A stretch of 64,000 nt of DNA from Paramacrobiotus metropolitanus (GCF_019649055.1 NW_026570233.1:1364001-1428000); one strand, 5' to 3'. Counted from the first letter of the stretch, positions 22,003-33,903 are shown. Notes: generated by a model not told the origin, from the letters alone. A program made the numbers and translations.

Positions 22003-22611
22003 TTATCAGAACATCCGTAGCTTTGGAAAACAATTTTTGTGTGCGTTTATCCAGCACGGTCAATTCGCTTGATAAAGATTGTAATGGCCGAAGTTATATC
22101 TTTCGGAATCTGGCTTTTCTAAATTGTGACAATAAAACGGTTCCGATTTTCAGAAATACGGCAAAGTTCTTGTCTAAGCGTTTTCTGAGAAATTTTTGAT
22201 ACTCATAGAATATTAAAAAGTTCTCCAAAGACAAAATAAATAAATGCAGGTTTACATAAGTTGAAAGTCTTTTTCGGCTCATTATTTGCCTGCAGCAATA
22301 AGTAGACAAGTCAGAGCCTGAATAGGCCAAAACATAACATTTTATTATTTGATCTGAGTCATCTGAGACGAAGCTGAGAAATAAAGTTTTTCGATAACAG
22401 GCGCAAATTGCACCTGTTACCAAAAACTTTGTATCCCTTACTTTGTGCACCCCCGGTTCGACAGCAGGCACTTTTGTAACGTGTGCCGGCCACTGTCGAC
22501 ACGTGGCTGAGCGTTGCTCAAAATCTCTTCATCGTGCATTGTTAACGTCCTGTGCGCGTACAGTTTTAGTAGAGTTATCGTCGCTTTCCCGACGGGCCAG
22601 ACGAGGCCTAG

Positions 22612-22707
22612 ACTCCAACTCTGACTCTGACTCTGATTCTGACCACTCAAACTCTGACTCTGACTACTCAAAGTCTGACTCTCACCGCTCAAAGTCTGAC
22701 TCTGACT
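22612..22707. repeat. Left arm of inverted CTCTGA repeat array
   Basis: Simple-sequence array of CTCTGACT units with CACTCAAA and TACTCAAA interruptions. The reverse complement, with the same order of interruptions, occurs at 22885-22990, so the two arms form an inverted repeat around the TTTCTTAGG array. The Ser-Asp-rich frame read here is a translation of the repeat. Confidence 0.8.
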
Positions 22708-22710
22708 CTG

Positions 22711-22882
22711 AAGGTTTCTTAGGTTTCTTAGGTTTTTTAGGTTTCTTAGGTTTCTTAGGTTTCTTAGGTTTCTTAGGTTTCTTGTTTCTTAGGTTTCTTA
22801 GGTTTCTTAGGTTTCTTAGGGTTCTTAGGTTTCTTAGTTTTCTTAGGTTTCTTAGGTTAGGTTTCTTAAGTTATTCTTAGGT
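22711..22882. repeat. TTTCTTAGG tandem array (telomere-like 9-mer)
   Basis: About 16 nearly perfect copies of the 9-mer TTTCTTAGG, with a few variants (TTTTTTAGG, a truncated TTTCTTG). The unit contains TTAGG, the arthropod-type telomere repeat. The array lies between the arms of an inverted repeat, inside the 2.34-kb insertion. Confidence 0.9.
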
Positions 22883-22884
22883 TA

Positions 22885-22990
22885 TTCAGTCAGAGTCAGA
22901 GTGTGGAGAGTCAGAGTCAGACTTTGAGTAGTCAGAGTCAGAGTTTGAGCGGTCAGAGTCTGAGTCAGAGTCAGAGCTTGAGCGCGGGCC
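22885..22990. repeat. Right arm of inverted CTCTGA repeat array
   Basis: Reverse complement of the arm at 22612-22707, including the TTTGAGTAGTCAGAGTCAGA and TTGAGCGGTCAGAG segments. Confidence 0.8.
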
Positions 22991-24698
22991 TACAGACGAC
23001 GTCTCGAAAGTGTGCCGCTGAATGTGGTTGTAGGGTGGCGAGGTGGTTTAAAATCTGTGTTCATCCCATTGGGATCGTTTGTGCAAGCTATAGTAAAGGT
23101 ACCGTAAAGACGTGACGACTGCGTTGAAAATGCATGTTCCGCCCGTGTTACCGTGTTTATCGTACCGAAGCGTGCCAGTTCTGGTTTTATTATGAAATTC
23201 AAATATTGTAACACAGCTCTCACCATCGAAGACAGACAAATTTTAAATTTCAGCTGACTTGAAACAACAACAACGAAAAGTCAGAGTCAAAAGTTTTATA
23301 TCATACTGCGTTTTACGTAATATAAAAATACGAAACAAATTATTTAAGTACGGGCATATCCAAATACGACTCCAAGTGCATCGGGTAAGTCCAGACAATA
23401 TTGTCAATTCCGCTTTGGTCGAAGTTCTAAAAACATTGTAAACGAAAAACTCAATTTACAGATGGCATTTCCAACTCGAAAGGCATTATTGTTTTGTTTC
23501 GTACTAACTCTATGACAATAAGACTTCATAGTTTCACAATTTAATAGCGTGTTAGAACTTACACGAGTCACGACGGCGAACAGCCTGTTTCTTCATCCAC
23601 GGCGACGAGTTCGTCATTATCGAATTCTTTGCGAGGGGTGTTACTTCTGCGCTGCTTTTCTTTTGTAGCCGACATTAGTCTGAAAAAGATTTAATAAAAA
23701 ACTATTTTTTGAGTAAGAAACAGTTTAATAATAATAAAAATTCAAAACAAATAACTCATTGCATCTGGAAATAAGTCAAAAATAAATGGCGTTATTGCCT
23801 AATAGTCTGTTCGTTACATACATAGTTAACAACCAGCCTACAGAACCTTTGGCGAAATCGCCGCATTTAGCCTTACCTTTTGAATGGCAACTCGACATGC
23901 AGCAATTTCTTCTCACTTCTGAGCGTCCTTTGCCATCCTTAGATTTTGACGATTATCGTCCTACTTGGCCTTGATAATAAACTGTTCTGCGAGGGACGGA
24001 TGCTGATAAGCGTCTGGAATAGCGATAAACGCTGGCAAGGGGCTAGGCTGGGGCTGGATTCTTCTATTCTGCCAGGCAGTAGTGTGGACTCTGGATAGCG
24101 TCAGCACTGTGTACGGTAAAGCCCGAACAAGTTTCACTCGACAGATCATGCTTCTTCCTCCCTCTTCCTACTGCCATTTCACTGCGATATCGCAAAGCCC
24201 CCAGAAAAGATAACTTTATTAAAATAGAATGCAGTTTGTTAGGGATAACAAAAGAAAATAAGAAAATCAGAACGTTAAGTTTCAAAATGTGAATTGCTGC
24301 ACACTGCACAGGTGGAAAGAACGATACGCGTTTATCGTGGCTCAGCTGAACGGCCAGCTCAGTCTGACGCACCGCCCCCCGCGTAAACAACCGGAAAGGC
24401 GCTGAGTGGAAATATTCGCAGTAATATAATTAATAAAATTACGAGTATTACTCGAAGTAACATTTACGTCGTAAAAAAATTGTTACGTGTTACTCTCCAT
24501 TACTCCGCTTAAATTTTTAAAATCCCAAAATATCAGCAGACGATATCGTCAATAGCTCGCAACAATTTTCCCCGGAAAGTTCTTGTTAAAAACCGGAATT
24601 AATTCATTCAAAATCAATTTAATTTAGGTTTTGTCAGTCAAGTGCTCCGTGCAGAATTTGTGTTCAGCGCGTGTTCATAACGTACTTCGCAAAGCACT

Positions 24699-24772
24699 AA
24701 AACAGCCCGTGCTGTAAACGGCGGCATGACAGACCGAGCACCTCGTGTTCCGTGGCCGTGACGGGCTGTTTT
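24699..24772. repeat. Hairpin near the right end of the insertion
   Basis: AAAACAGCCCGT (24699-24710) and ACGGGCTGTTTT (24761-24772) form a 12-bp perfect stem with a 50-nt GC-rich loop, about 20 bp from the insertion boundary. A terminal hairpin recalls helitrons, but the flanking bases (no CTRR before a T) do not fit. Confidence 0.7.
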
Positions 24773-25261
24773 TTGCAGAAACAAACCGGGACCGAGAAAT
24801 CGGCTAGCCACAAACTATTGTTTTTTGCCATGCGCAAGAAGTAATTGCAAAACGGTAAAATTAATTCTTGACACGGACGTTGTCGACACTGCTGACATTT
24901 GTTATCAATATGCGTGTGACGGTGTGTCGGGTCTGCAAAATAATACGACCAAACACCCACAACTAAAATCTAACATGCCTTTAAAAATTAATGAATCTGG
25001 CAACCTTTGCATACGTGCTAACTTGTAATGCAGTACAACACGCGATTGCAAGCCATTTTATTGCAAAACAGTGACCTTTCCATTTAAACAAGTAGTTCGA
25101 AGCTTTTCGTGTAATACGTAGTACAACTTGTGGTAATAATAATTTATTACAAATTACTCATGTCTGCAGATACTATCGGATTAAATATTACAGGATTCGC
25201 CGCAGTATATAGTTAAGCGAAGCGAATGCCACTTCCATAGCAATTAGTAGAATGTTAAGAT

Positions 25262-25614
25262 CTAGACACAGCGGCGGCAAGTGCACGTTCCACGGTAACA
25301 TGCTGAACCACATTTGCACCGCCACGCACCCGGCCATCTAGTGCAGAAGTAGTCACCGGTAATGCTGTTGCAGGTCCAGCGTTTCATGCGAGGGTGATCG
25401 CCGTTATCAGTCATCGCGCTTTCATAAGCGGCGTGCCCGTCTTCCCCTGTAAAACAATAGCTATCTGTATACCGGTACGCTTTTTAACAATCAACACAGT
25501 CCGTCGCAGAAATCATTTAAAACGATTACCGTCATAGTCGGTCATGGATGTCGCTCCCAATATGACAGCCAGAATTACGACGAGTACAATGGAGGTTTTC
25601 AGTGTTGGATGCAT
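25262..25614 (-). CDS. Secreted eight-cysteine cationic peptide precursor, copy A
   Basis: Two exons (25614-25530, 25446-25262; GTAATC donor, TTACAG acceptor, phase 1) give an 89-residue precursor. Residues 1-23 are a clear signal peptide (M-H-P-T-L-K followed by a Val/Ile/Leu core). Next comes a short acidic propeptide ending in Lys-Arg, a dibasic cleavage site, and then a 38-residue mature peptide. Eight cysteines fall at mature positions 3, 12, 21, 23, 27, 32, 34 and 37, with many Arg/Lys and Trp. This architecture is typical of invertebrate host-defence peptides, but the cysteine spacing matches no family that I can name. The coding sequence is identical to the copy at 39200. There is no experimental basis for activity. 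Confidence 0.75.
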
Positions 25615-27040
25615 GTTGGCGGAAAACTTCAAACAACAAAAGAAACAACTGACATCGCTTTTGGATACACAAGTTACACTGAACATCCGTAAAATTATCG
25701 GCATTTTTATCAAAGGAAAATTGCGTAAACAAAAAATATAAACACTGTGTTACTGTATCGAGGACTATGCGTTACTGTGCCATAAAGTAGTTGACCGCAG
25801 GCCACCTACCTTACCCAGCGCTGATAAAACGGAGCGCGTACTTTCTCCTTCCAGAAACAAACTAGGAACACATAAAAACACGCACGCTAATCTAAAATTA
25901 CTGTATTTTCACACAATTAGATTAAGCTCTGTATGCAAATTGTAAGTACATCTGCATCTGTATACCTGCAAATGTCTGTGCAGATTTATATATGTTTAGG
26001 TCTCAGTCGTTTCTTGTTTTATTACCAGTGCTGTGTCGTAATAAGTTTTCCTTTTAGGAGCGAAACAGCGTGACAGGGACCTGTAGCCTTTCACAAGTTT
26101 GTCGCTGGAAAACTACTTTACGATTTGTGTTTGCAAATAGCCCATTTTGTGTTTTATTACGACTCTGCGGAACGGCGGAATGCGGACGCGAATAGAGGGA
26201 AAGCGATTAAAATGCTTTTGATACAGTATGTTGTTGTTTACCATGATTTTATTACCAGCCGCCAGCAGGGAAAGGTGCATTTTTGTTAGGCATTTCCCTT
26301 ACCGGATGTAAACAAGCGCACAATAGTAGGACAGCGACCAATATGACTGTTAGCGCAGAGGTGTGTTAAACTTTAGTGACGCAAAAATAAAATGACTACC
26401 TCAACAAAGTTTGTTCCCCTGCTGTACAATCAAATGATACGCTCTTACATTCTTGATTTTCGAATAAGCAAAAGCTCACAGTATGGTATTTCATTCCGTG
26501 CGGTTTACAGTTAGCTTTATTTCCAATATGAACAAATAACAGTTGTTTTTTTTCAAAATACATTTGCAACAACAATAATAAATGGAATGGACGGGAGAGT
26601 ACTGTACCCAAATCTTAAGGCAAATTCCCATTCACATCAGCAGTACAACCAGTTACGGCAGGTTTCTCTGCATGACCTTTGAAAGCACATGCGATGGTTT
26701 TCCTGGCCCAACTAGCATGTTAAGTCTGGTTTTGAGTAGTGTATTCATTATCCCAATTTTTTACATGCACAGCTTGGAGCGCTTCAGTCGTTTGCGTACT
26801 TATGCGACTAATGCGAGCATGGTTTTAACGTACTACTGGGATTTCAAAGTTCATACTGCTATCCTGTTTTCGCTTTAATGCCTCTCCGTTGCCCCAAAAG
26901 CCAACCAATAATGGAAAGAAGCCATCGGCTGAGATGTATCAGTTAGATTCTGCAAGGCAACGGCTGATATTTGAAATTTATTCTTTTAGCTCTGGTACCC
27001 GGCTGCGTGCAGGTGTTCACATAACAATTATCTGTACCAG

Positions 27041-29657
27041 GTGACCACCAATTGTATAAACGCCAGAGTCGGGAAGTGTCATCTGCGTTTCAAGAAACAG
27101 ACATCGTCGAAACAATATGGGGAAATGTTTTGCCAGCGCTCCAAATATCCATTGTATGCGCCTTTGAACTGGACTCGCTCGTATCCGTATTATATCAGCA
27201 ATATTTATGAGGATTGCCTGGTAAGTACGTTTTTATCCATTTGCCATATTCTGTAGACTGTATTCATTCAACAGTAAATATTTTTGTTGTTCGTAATTTT
27301 CGTACTGGATTCTTATTAACGACGAGCTTTAGCAGCCTGTTTCGCTCGGAAAGTAACTACTACGCATGGACAAAAATGGGATCATTTTTTATCTTAAAAT
27401 ACAGTAAGCGCCGAAATCAGTGTAGAGATTGTTAAATGTGCAATTATTTTAGGGCACAGGAGCCGTTGTTTCGCTGTTCATGGCTGTTCACGACTACGAT
27501 ACGGTAAATGAATATCAAAATGCAACCACTAGAACAAACAAGACTTCAAACAACCGTTTACAGATTTCCAGTGAAATCTTCATGGGTGTGGCCGGCGTGG
27601 ACATTCAGATGGAAGAAATTTCTGAGCTTCTTGCTAACAAATCCAATGTTTTAAGAACCATCCTCATTAACAAATCGGGTTATGTGCTTCACCATTCGCA
27701 TTTGGATCGGGTCAACCGTACAATGTGGAATAATTTCTCCGTTGTTGTGGATTGGACTACACTAGAGCCTCGTTTGCCGGAACTAGCAAAGGTTCCATTT
27801 AAAGATCAAATTACTGTAGCCGGCAGCCAAATTCTGAACTTCGTTTAAATGTGCGTTAGATCAAGCGTAAGGTTTATCGTTGGCAATCCGGCCACATCCA
27901 TACGGTTTTCTGGGAACGCTCCAACGATCCCCGACGGCTGCGTCCAGTACCAGTGACTTATGTTTTTGAACCAGTTGTCGATGATAAGCGAATGCTGATA
28001 TACGTACATACGGGGAAATATGGTCAGCCATGCACCGTAAAAGCAATGGGACGTGCGGAAAAATGCGAAACGTATTGCGCCAGTTTGAACGACCTTATTC
28101 GGAACTCCGTTACGGACTATAAGCGTCCATGGCTGGTCTGTTGTGGAACGGTATACTGGTTTCAGAGGTTGCATAATTTTACCGTGAATGATGTCCTGTA
28201 CAATGCTCTTTATCGGCCGGATGAAATCCAGTTTCAGCCAAGTACAAATTTTGAGAAAATTACGATAAGCCATACATATTGTACACGTCGGCACAGTTAT
28301 TTCTTTGCAGTACCGGCCCAAATGTACAACGAGATTGCGGGATACGATATGCTTATGTACCGTTTGCTCCTTCGGCATCCTTATCCCGCTGGTACGTAGT
28401 ACTTGAACATAATTTCGTTCGCGGCGAATTCGCATTGGCTGTTTTATCAATCTAGTCATCGGCACATTCACCGACAAGAGTACGATACTCTCCGCCATGG
28501 AATTAGACCATGAAAGACGCCCCACTCTGATAATGGATGATTCGGGGACAATATACGCTGACTACCGCAACGGGTCTAACACCACCGAATCGTTCACTCA
28601 TGTATCCGAATCACACGATCACCTTTGGGATCATTTCCTGGAAAAGGGAATTCTGGAAAGGTAACGAATTGAATAATGCTGCAGAAAGGATAGCCATATT
28701 TTGCTTGTGATCTTTCAGTGAGATGTTTGTGGTTCCGGCTTTTAACTGTTCGATTACTTCTGGAGCCAGCAAATCAGTGCCTTTGCTAAAAGTTGGCCTT
28801 CATTCCGATGTGGCATATGTTATAGAGTGTTTAAGGTATGGTGCATCTGGAAGACTGTTGTATGAGTTAGGACGTAAATATCATTAAAAATTTCGGTCCT
28901 TATTGACCACAGATACATCGAATACATTAATTACTGAAACCGTTTTGATGCAGGTTATTCTGGACTATTTTCGGTCAGTTCAGTGCCTTACTTGGTTTAA
29001 CGATTCTGTGGATTCTTCCAGTGACAGTATTCGCGTTAAAAGCCGACGAACATCGAAAGCTCACAAGTAATTTATGCACCAAGGAGGAAATGCTTTCGTA
29101 CTGGAGGAAAGGGGAGGTTGCGTCATACGGGAGCGTCAAATGCAGCAGTTCAATACGGTATTTATCAAATCAATATTCGTTGCCAAAACTAGCGCAGTAA
29201 TTGTACTGCATTACAAATTCACTTGTGGAAATATAATTGTTAAAAAAGCTCCTTACTCTTGGTACACTTCCTCACCCATTCTAGTATGTAGTACAACATC
29301 GCCATTTGATACATTTGCAGTGAATTCGGGCTAAATAAAATTTCGGGAACAAATTTGCTCATGCTGACTGCAGCGCAGTACGACAATCCAGACGACAACT
29401 GCCGGAAAGATCCAATACGAATTGCTCCGACTGCCGACAAGTGCCCAAATCAGGACAGTATTAAACGTACATGGAAACCGATGGCTTCGGAATTTTTTCC
29501 TTCGAGTGTGTTCGACTACATGTCGACGGAAGATTGTGCCTATGCCAAGGTGGTATTTGCTTCGAGTACAGCTGCGCTGTATACCGGCTCGTATCCGCTT
29601 GCCATCGTGATCTTTAGTGTGGTGATTGCTGCTGTGGCTTTCTACGTGATAGTGTAA
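27041..29657 (+). CDS. Voltage-gated calcium channel alpha2delta-like protein, C-terminal two thirds
   Basis: Seven exons join in phase: about 27041-27220 (5' limit uncertain), 27453-27815, 27860-28391, 28456-28660, 28719-28835, 28954-29157 and 29321-29657, with introns of 44-232 nt. The protein follows alpha2delta order. A Cache domain (M-G-V-A-G-V-D-I then I-N-K-S-G-Y-V-L-H-H) is followed by the delta-side segment with L-I-M-D-D-S-G-T-I and by a membrane-like F-W-T-I-F-G-Q-F stretch. The Cys-rich block before the end and a final hydrophobic tail come last. Alpha2delta subunits traffic and tune Cav channels at the cell surface. The VWA domain with its metal site is missing from the window, and the first recognisable exon lies at the edge of the segmental duplication, so this may be a 5'-truncated copy. 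Confidence 0.75.
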
Positions 29658-30753
29658 TGTGGAAAAGATATTGATTTTGAAGTTCTTTGGGAAACTTTCT
29701 TTGGGAAACCCCAAATCTGCAAAATTTTAACTTGTTTGGTGATGAAAGAATTACAATACTTTGCTCGAATAAGGGAAGTGACCCTATACATTGTAAATTT
29801 GTACCAGATTTTTGCACATCCACGAAAACAGTCGCTTTCGTAGTTGCGCACACTTCCAAACCTTTTTTGCTTTGTTTTATGACATTCTACTGCCAGATAA
29901 TTTGTACATGTCAGCATCAGAACCGCTTGTGAGCGTAACAACCGGTTTGGGAGTTATATGGCTGCAAGGAGCCTGAAAAAAGTTTAAAAGCATTCAGAGG
30001 TTCCAAAAGTCTCATTATGGACCGAAATTTTTCCGGCATGCACACGAAGTAGGGAACATGTACTGCGTAACTTTCCTTAAGGGCATCAGTGGTATGCGCT
30101 CATTTGGAATCTTTCAGCGGATGTGTGACATTCTGCTATCCTGAAAGAAACAGCTATTAACGGAATTACGGATAGGAGAACCTATTCAAACAACCACTGA
30201 GAACATGTCTCAGCGCGTCTGTTGTTAAAGATAAAAATACAGTATAAACAGGTGTCGAAAGCGATATTCTTGCCCACAAAGGCAGTTACTTGTGTTTTGT
30301 AGCTGACAGTTTAAAAAACAAATGAGTAATACAACGGCGCACCTGAATTTCCGTGTTAAATTTGTTGCATTTTTACGCGCAAAAATATAATAGTTTTGCT
30401 GTGTTGACTAGTGCTTTGAATGAGAGTAGTCTGATGACCCAACCTGATTCGTCTTCTTATCATGGTAAACCATTCGTGCGTACAATACATACATGTGTAC
30501 ATGCACATGCTGTACATGTGTAAATAATGCATGTGCTGGCTGTTTAAACATCACTGAGGAATAATAAACTAGATATGTGAAGGCGGAACCCGGAAACCAG
30601 ATATGCCGCGGCCGGTCTCCCATGACCAAAAAATAAACTTATATTGGTATAATCTACAGAGTATATGAAGTTAAAGCGGTACACTATAGCGTAGCTACAG
30701 TCGAGCCGACGGTGATTAAAGTTCTTGAAATCAGCTGAATCTGAAACACACTA
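29658..30753. other. No gene seen
   Basis: 3' flank of the alpha2delta-like gene, then AT-rich spacer with a small ACATGTGTACATG-type palindromic cluster near 30490-30525. Confidence 0.4.
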
Positions 30754-30939
30754 TCTACCATCTTTTCTATTAAGACCGCACAATCTGTGGCTCGATCAAG
30801 TAAAGACCTGAACGGAATTGCCGTTGAAAACAGTTCCCTGCCTGACTTACGCCACTATCAACACCAGCTCCGTCGTGCATAAGGCGAAAACAGATTTGCG
30901 CAGCATCGTGTTGTACCTGATTTATATACCAGCAGCGCT
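30754..30939 (+). promoter_or_regulatory. Upstream region of the intact serpin
   Basis: Conserved with 9872-10057 upstream of the broken serpin. It has a TATA-like TTTATATACC about 15 bp before the ATG, which would place transcription start very close to translation start unless that TATA is not used. Confidence 0.45.
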
Positions 30940-32453
30940 ATGGACACCAGCTTCGAGAGCTTCATCAACACTTTGACCTCGGTCAATGCCAGTTATGCAG
31001 CCCCACCAACCTTCAGTAACCTCATCAACAGCAACACATTGAACCTGTACAATGCCGCCACAGCCACCGCGGCGCCGGGAAATCTCATGATTTCCCCGTT
31101 TTCCATCTTGTACGCCACCATGCTGATGTACATCGGCAGCAGCGGCAACACTAAATCAAACCTGGACTCCGCGCTTCAGTTTACCCAGATATACAACGGC
31201 GACAAGAGCGCCGCCTTAACGGACTTTTCCCACGCCCTTTCCACCGTGAAATCCGTCAGTGATCCACAAGATGCGTCCAAATATATGATTGTGTCCGTCA
31301 ACAACGGCGTTTTTGTCGATCGGACCATGAAGCTAAAGCCCGATTACGTTGAGAATGCTAAAAGCAAGCTGAAGTCTCTTGCTGAGCAGAAAGATTTCCG
31401 GGGAAATTCCAGTCAAGCACGAACGGAAATCAACAATTGGGTGTCCAACAATACCGGGGGATTAATTAAAAATTTGTTATCTCCGGACAGTGTCAATGCA
31501 ATGACAAGAGTAAGTAATACAAAATCATGGATATCGCACGCATGAGTGCACGGTGCCGTAAAATACTGAATAATTTATTTTCAGTAGTTGCCGCATACAG
31601 AGTACAGTTAGGGTGTGCCTCGGTTTTTCAGATTAAATTAATTAATTTTAAAGGCAATTAAAGCATTTCTGTGTGAGCTTGAACTGCTCTTGTTAGCTGT
31701 TGCTCTTTTTTTCTATAGGTTGTTCTAGTCAACACGGTTTACTACAACGCCACCTGGGCTAGCGAATTTGACAAGGAGGACACTGAGAAACGCCCCTTCA
31801 CTAATGTGGATGGAACGGAAGTACAAGTGGATATGATGATCAAAACGGACGGATTCCTTTTTTCCCGTGAGCGAGATTTGAAGTTCACCTACGCGGAACT
31901 CGACTATTACAACGGCGAGACGTCCATGCTGATTGTGCTTCCCGATAGTTCTCAAAGCCTGCGAGATGTAGAGAAGAAGCTGACGGCGGATGGGCTGATG
32001 AAGCTTAAAAGTGAAGGTCGCAAACGAAGAATGCGTCTGGTCCTGCCTAAATTCAAAACGGAGTCGAAGTTCGATTTGGTGCAGCTCCTGCGCCAGACCG
32101 GTGTGGATGATGCTTTCAACGGAGGCAAAGCCAACTTCGCCGATATGACAAGCGAGCGCGGTCTGTATTTCGGATCCGGCGTGCACAAGACATTCATCAG
32201 TAAGCACATGCAAGAGGCTGCTAGCAAAAGAACAGCAAAATTCCTTTGCGCTTTACGGCTCACTTAATTATCCTTTGTTTTTGATAAATTTAAAGGTGTG
32301 GATGAGCAAGGAACGGTGGCTGCGGCTGCATCTGTGCTATCCGCAGGTCGTTCGTGGCCAATGGAGTTCGCTGCCAATCGTCCGTTTCTCTACGCGATTC
32401 GCCATAATCCAACTAACTGTCTGTTGTTCATTGGCAAAGTGGAGAAATTTTAA
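30940..32453 (+). CDS. Serpin (inhibitory type)
   Basis: Three exons (30940-31509, 31719-32199, 32296-32453) give exactly 402 codons, normal for a serpin. I-S-P-F-S-I near residue 50, N-x-W-V-x3-T-x-G-x-I, N-T-V-Y-Y-N-A-T-W and the C-terminal R-P-F-L-Y-A-I-R are all present. The reactive-centre hinge is E-Q-G-T-V-A-A-A-A-S, the small-residue pattern of inhibitory serpins. Counting 17 residues from the hinge Glu puts Arg-Ser at P2-P1, or Arg at P1 if the loop is one shorter, suggesting a trypsin-like target (inference). There is no signal peptide, so it is probably intracellular or released unconventionally. Its paralogue at 10058 is broken. Confidence 0.92.
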
Positions 32454-33064
32454 ACATAATAGGTTACTGGCTGCATTTTGCAGTTTCGGTCCGGTATGAA
32501 TTACTGTATTACCCTGCTTTAAGATTAGACTGCCTTTTCCTCCTGAAATTCGAAAGATCAACATAGCGTGCCAGTTAATGCACATGTACCGGCAGGTGCC
32601 ACTTTTCTTTTACAGTCTTGTCATTTTACCACCTACTTTTGCTTGAAAGCGTTTTCCAAGAATTCTGTGCCAAGCATTGCTATAGAAGAGTACGAAATAA
32701 ACTCTTGCTGTACTGCACACAATTAAATTCAATAACTATAATATCTGTCAACTGACCAAACTATGCACAGATTAAAAATGAACCATCCAGTTCATGCTGC
32801 TTCTCAACAATTACAAAAACACAGGCAGCATTACCACGCTGAATTTCTACACGAAAACGTCGTATAAGAAAATGCTTTGCGCTGCTCTCAGATACGCCTG
32901 GCCAGCTTATTAAAAAAATCCATATTCAGAGGACCGCTGCTTCCCATTGTTTCTAATGAGACGGGTTGGACACTGTAGCGATCAGCAGAGTCAGCCTACT
33001 TGTCACATTTCCGGCGTTCAGCGGCTTCTGCTGCAGCTCCAGCATGATCGGATGTCTGACCAAT
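32454..33064. other. No gene seen
   Basis: 3' flank of the serpin. AT-rich, with no coding pattern or repeat recognised. Confidence 0.4.
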
Positions 33065-33268
33065 TTATATCTGTGCTAACGGATCGGCAACTGTAACGTC
33101 CCACACCAACTCTTTGCCGTTCTTCCACGGATAATGAGTCAATCCGTCCGGTCGCATACTGTTCTTTGGATCTAGGCTCGCGGATAGATGATATTTTTCG
33201 CTGATCCGATCGCTCTTTGTGGGATATCGTTTAAATGCTCGTGACGAGGGATTCTTCCTTTGCTTCAT
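33065..33268 (-). pseudogene. Remnant of a repeat-associated frame with R-P-D-G ... K-x-L-V-W-D motif
   Basis: A short frame holding R-P-D-G-L-T-x-Y-P-W-K-N-G-K-E-L-V-W-D-V-T. The same K-x-L-V-W-D core recurs at about 50825 on the minus strand in a longer but frameshifted remnant. From memory, frames with this motif are common in invertebrate repeats, often near reverse-transcriptase-like genes. The family and function are not certain. Decayed. Confidence 0.35.
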
Positions 33269-33654
33269 TTACAGGACAGACCGTGCCGGCCAAATTCCAC
33301 CGTATCTCCACAAATGTATATATATTCGCTACAGATGATTGCAACGAGTGCTTTCGTAGCACAACACGACGATAAGTGGGCAGGCAAGGAGATCTCCTCT
33401 GCTTTCGGAAGTCCTATTCCTCCCATCCGGTCGGGAAAGGAAGCCTGTTTCCACACTAACTCCAACATTTCGACGTTAGTGATCTCGTGCGCTTTCTTTT
33501 TTTATGGCTTCGTTAAATTCGTGCAGGCACGAACGGGCACCTTCAACAAGGCGAACACCCAAGGGTAAACAATAACCTGGCAAGCGATAGCAGGTACGTA
33601 TTTAAAACATTAACTTATTAGAAAATTAGCGAAAAACTGTGCCGTGCCATTAGC

Positions 33655-33744
33655 TGGTGTGCCTTTCTTCACGTGCTATATGCACTCCCAGAACGACAGC
33701 CAGTATTACGATAACCAGAAGGAAATTGTCAGTGTTCGATGCAT
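33655..33744 (-). pseudogene. Cysteine-rich peptide gene, third copy, signal-peptide exon (frameshifted)
   Basis: It aligns with the signal-peptide exon of the copies at 25614 and 39552 (ATG, M-H, then the hydrophobic core). One base is missing inside the core, so the frame stops after twelve codons. Flanking sequence upstream of the ATG is also homologous. Its partner exon lies on the other strand at 34538. Confidence 0.6.
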
Positions 33745-33903
33745 GATGACAGAGAACATCTGCTCACAGAAGAAACAACTGAAAGAAACAGCTCGTCTGG
33801 ATGATAAATATAATTATTTCAAATGTTTGCAAAATCATTTAACTTCTCTAGAGCCTCTGCAGGAAAACTGTACAATAAGAAAATAACGTAAGAATATCGA
33901 CTA

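Larger units (their letters stand above)
22451..24792. mobile_element. 2.34-kb insertion in copy A, class unknown
   Basis: Defined by comparison with copy B, which is continuous here. The ends are weakly inverted (CCCCGGTTCG at left, CAAACCGGG at right), with an AC dinucleotide on both sides. It contains inverted CTGACT-rich arrays, a TTTCTTAGG array, a 60-codon open frame (23786-23974) that I do not recognise, and a hairpin close to the right end. There is no transposase, so it is a non-autonomous element or composite of unknown type. Confidence 0.6.
21241..27117. repeat. Segmental duplication, copy A (interrupted)
   Basis: 21241-22450 matches 37515-38725, and 24793-27117 matches 38726-41067. 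The two blocks run nearly base for base, with only scattered substitutions and small indels. The piece 22451-24792 is absent from copy B. The unit contains the leucine-rich tail, the cysteine-rich peptide gene and an AT-rich spacer, and it ends inside what is an alpha2delta exon in copy A. Confidence 0.9.

Noticed and set aside
22443-22880. Ser/Asp-rich frame ending in repeated F-L-G
   Set aside because: Produced by the CTCTGA and TTTCTTAGG simple repeats; no start or splice support.
24699-24772. Helitron 3' hairpin
   Set aside because: The stem is long enough but the CTRR end and A-T insertion site are lacking.
24825-25028. Short Cys-containing frame conserved in copy B at 38683-38964
   Set aside because: Same reason; also shows indels between copies that change its end.
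26582-26878. 98-codon frame with hydrophobic stretch, also present at 40527-40823
   Set aside because: Presence in both copies only reflects the recent segmental duplication. No splice sites or family resemblance, so I do not call it a gene.
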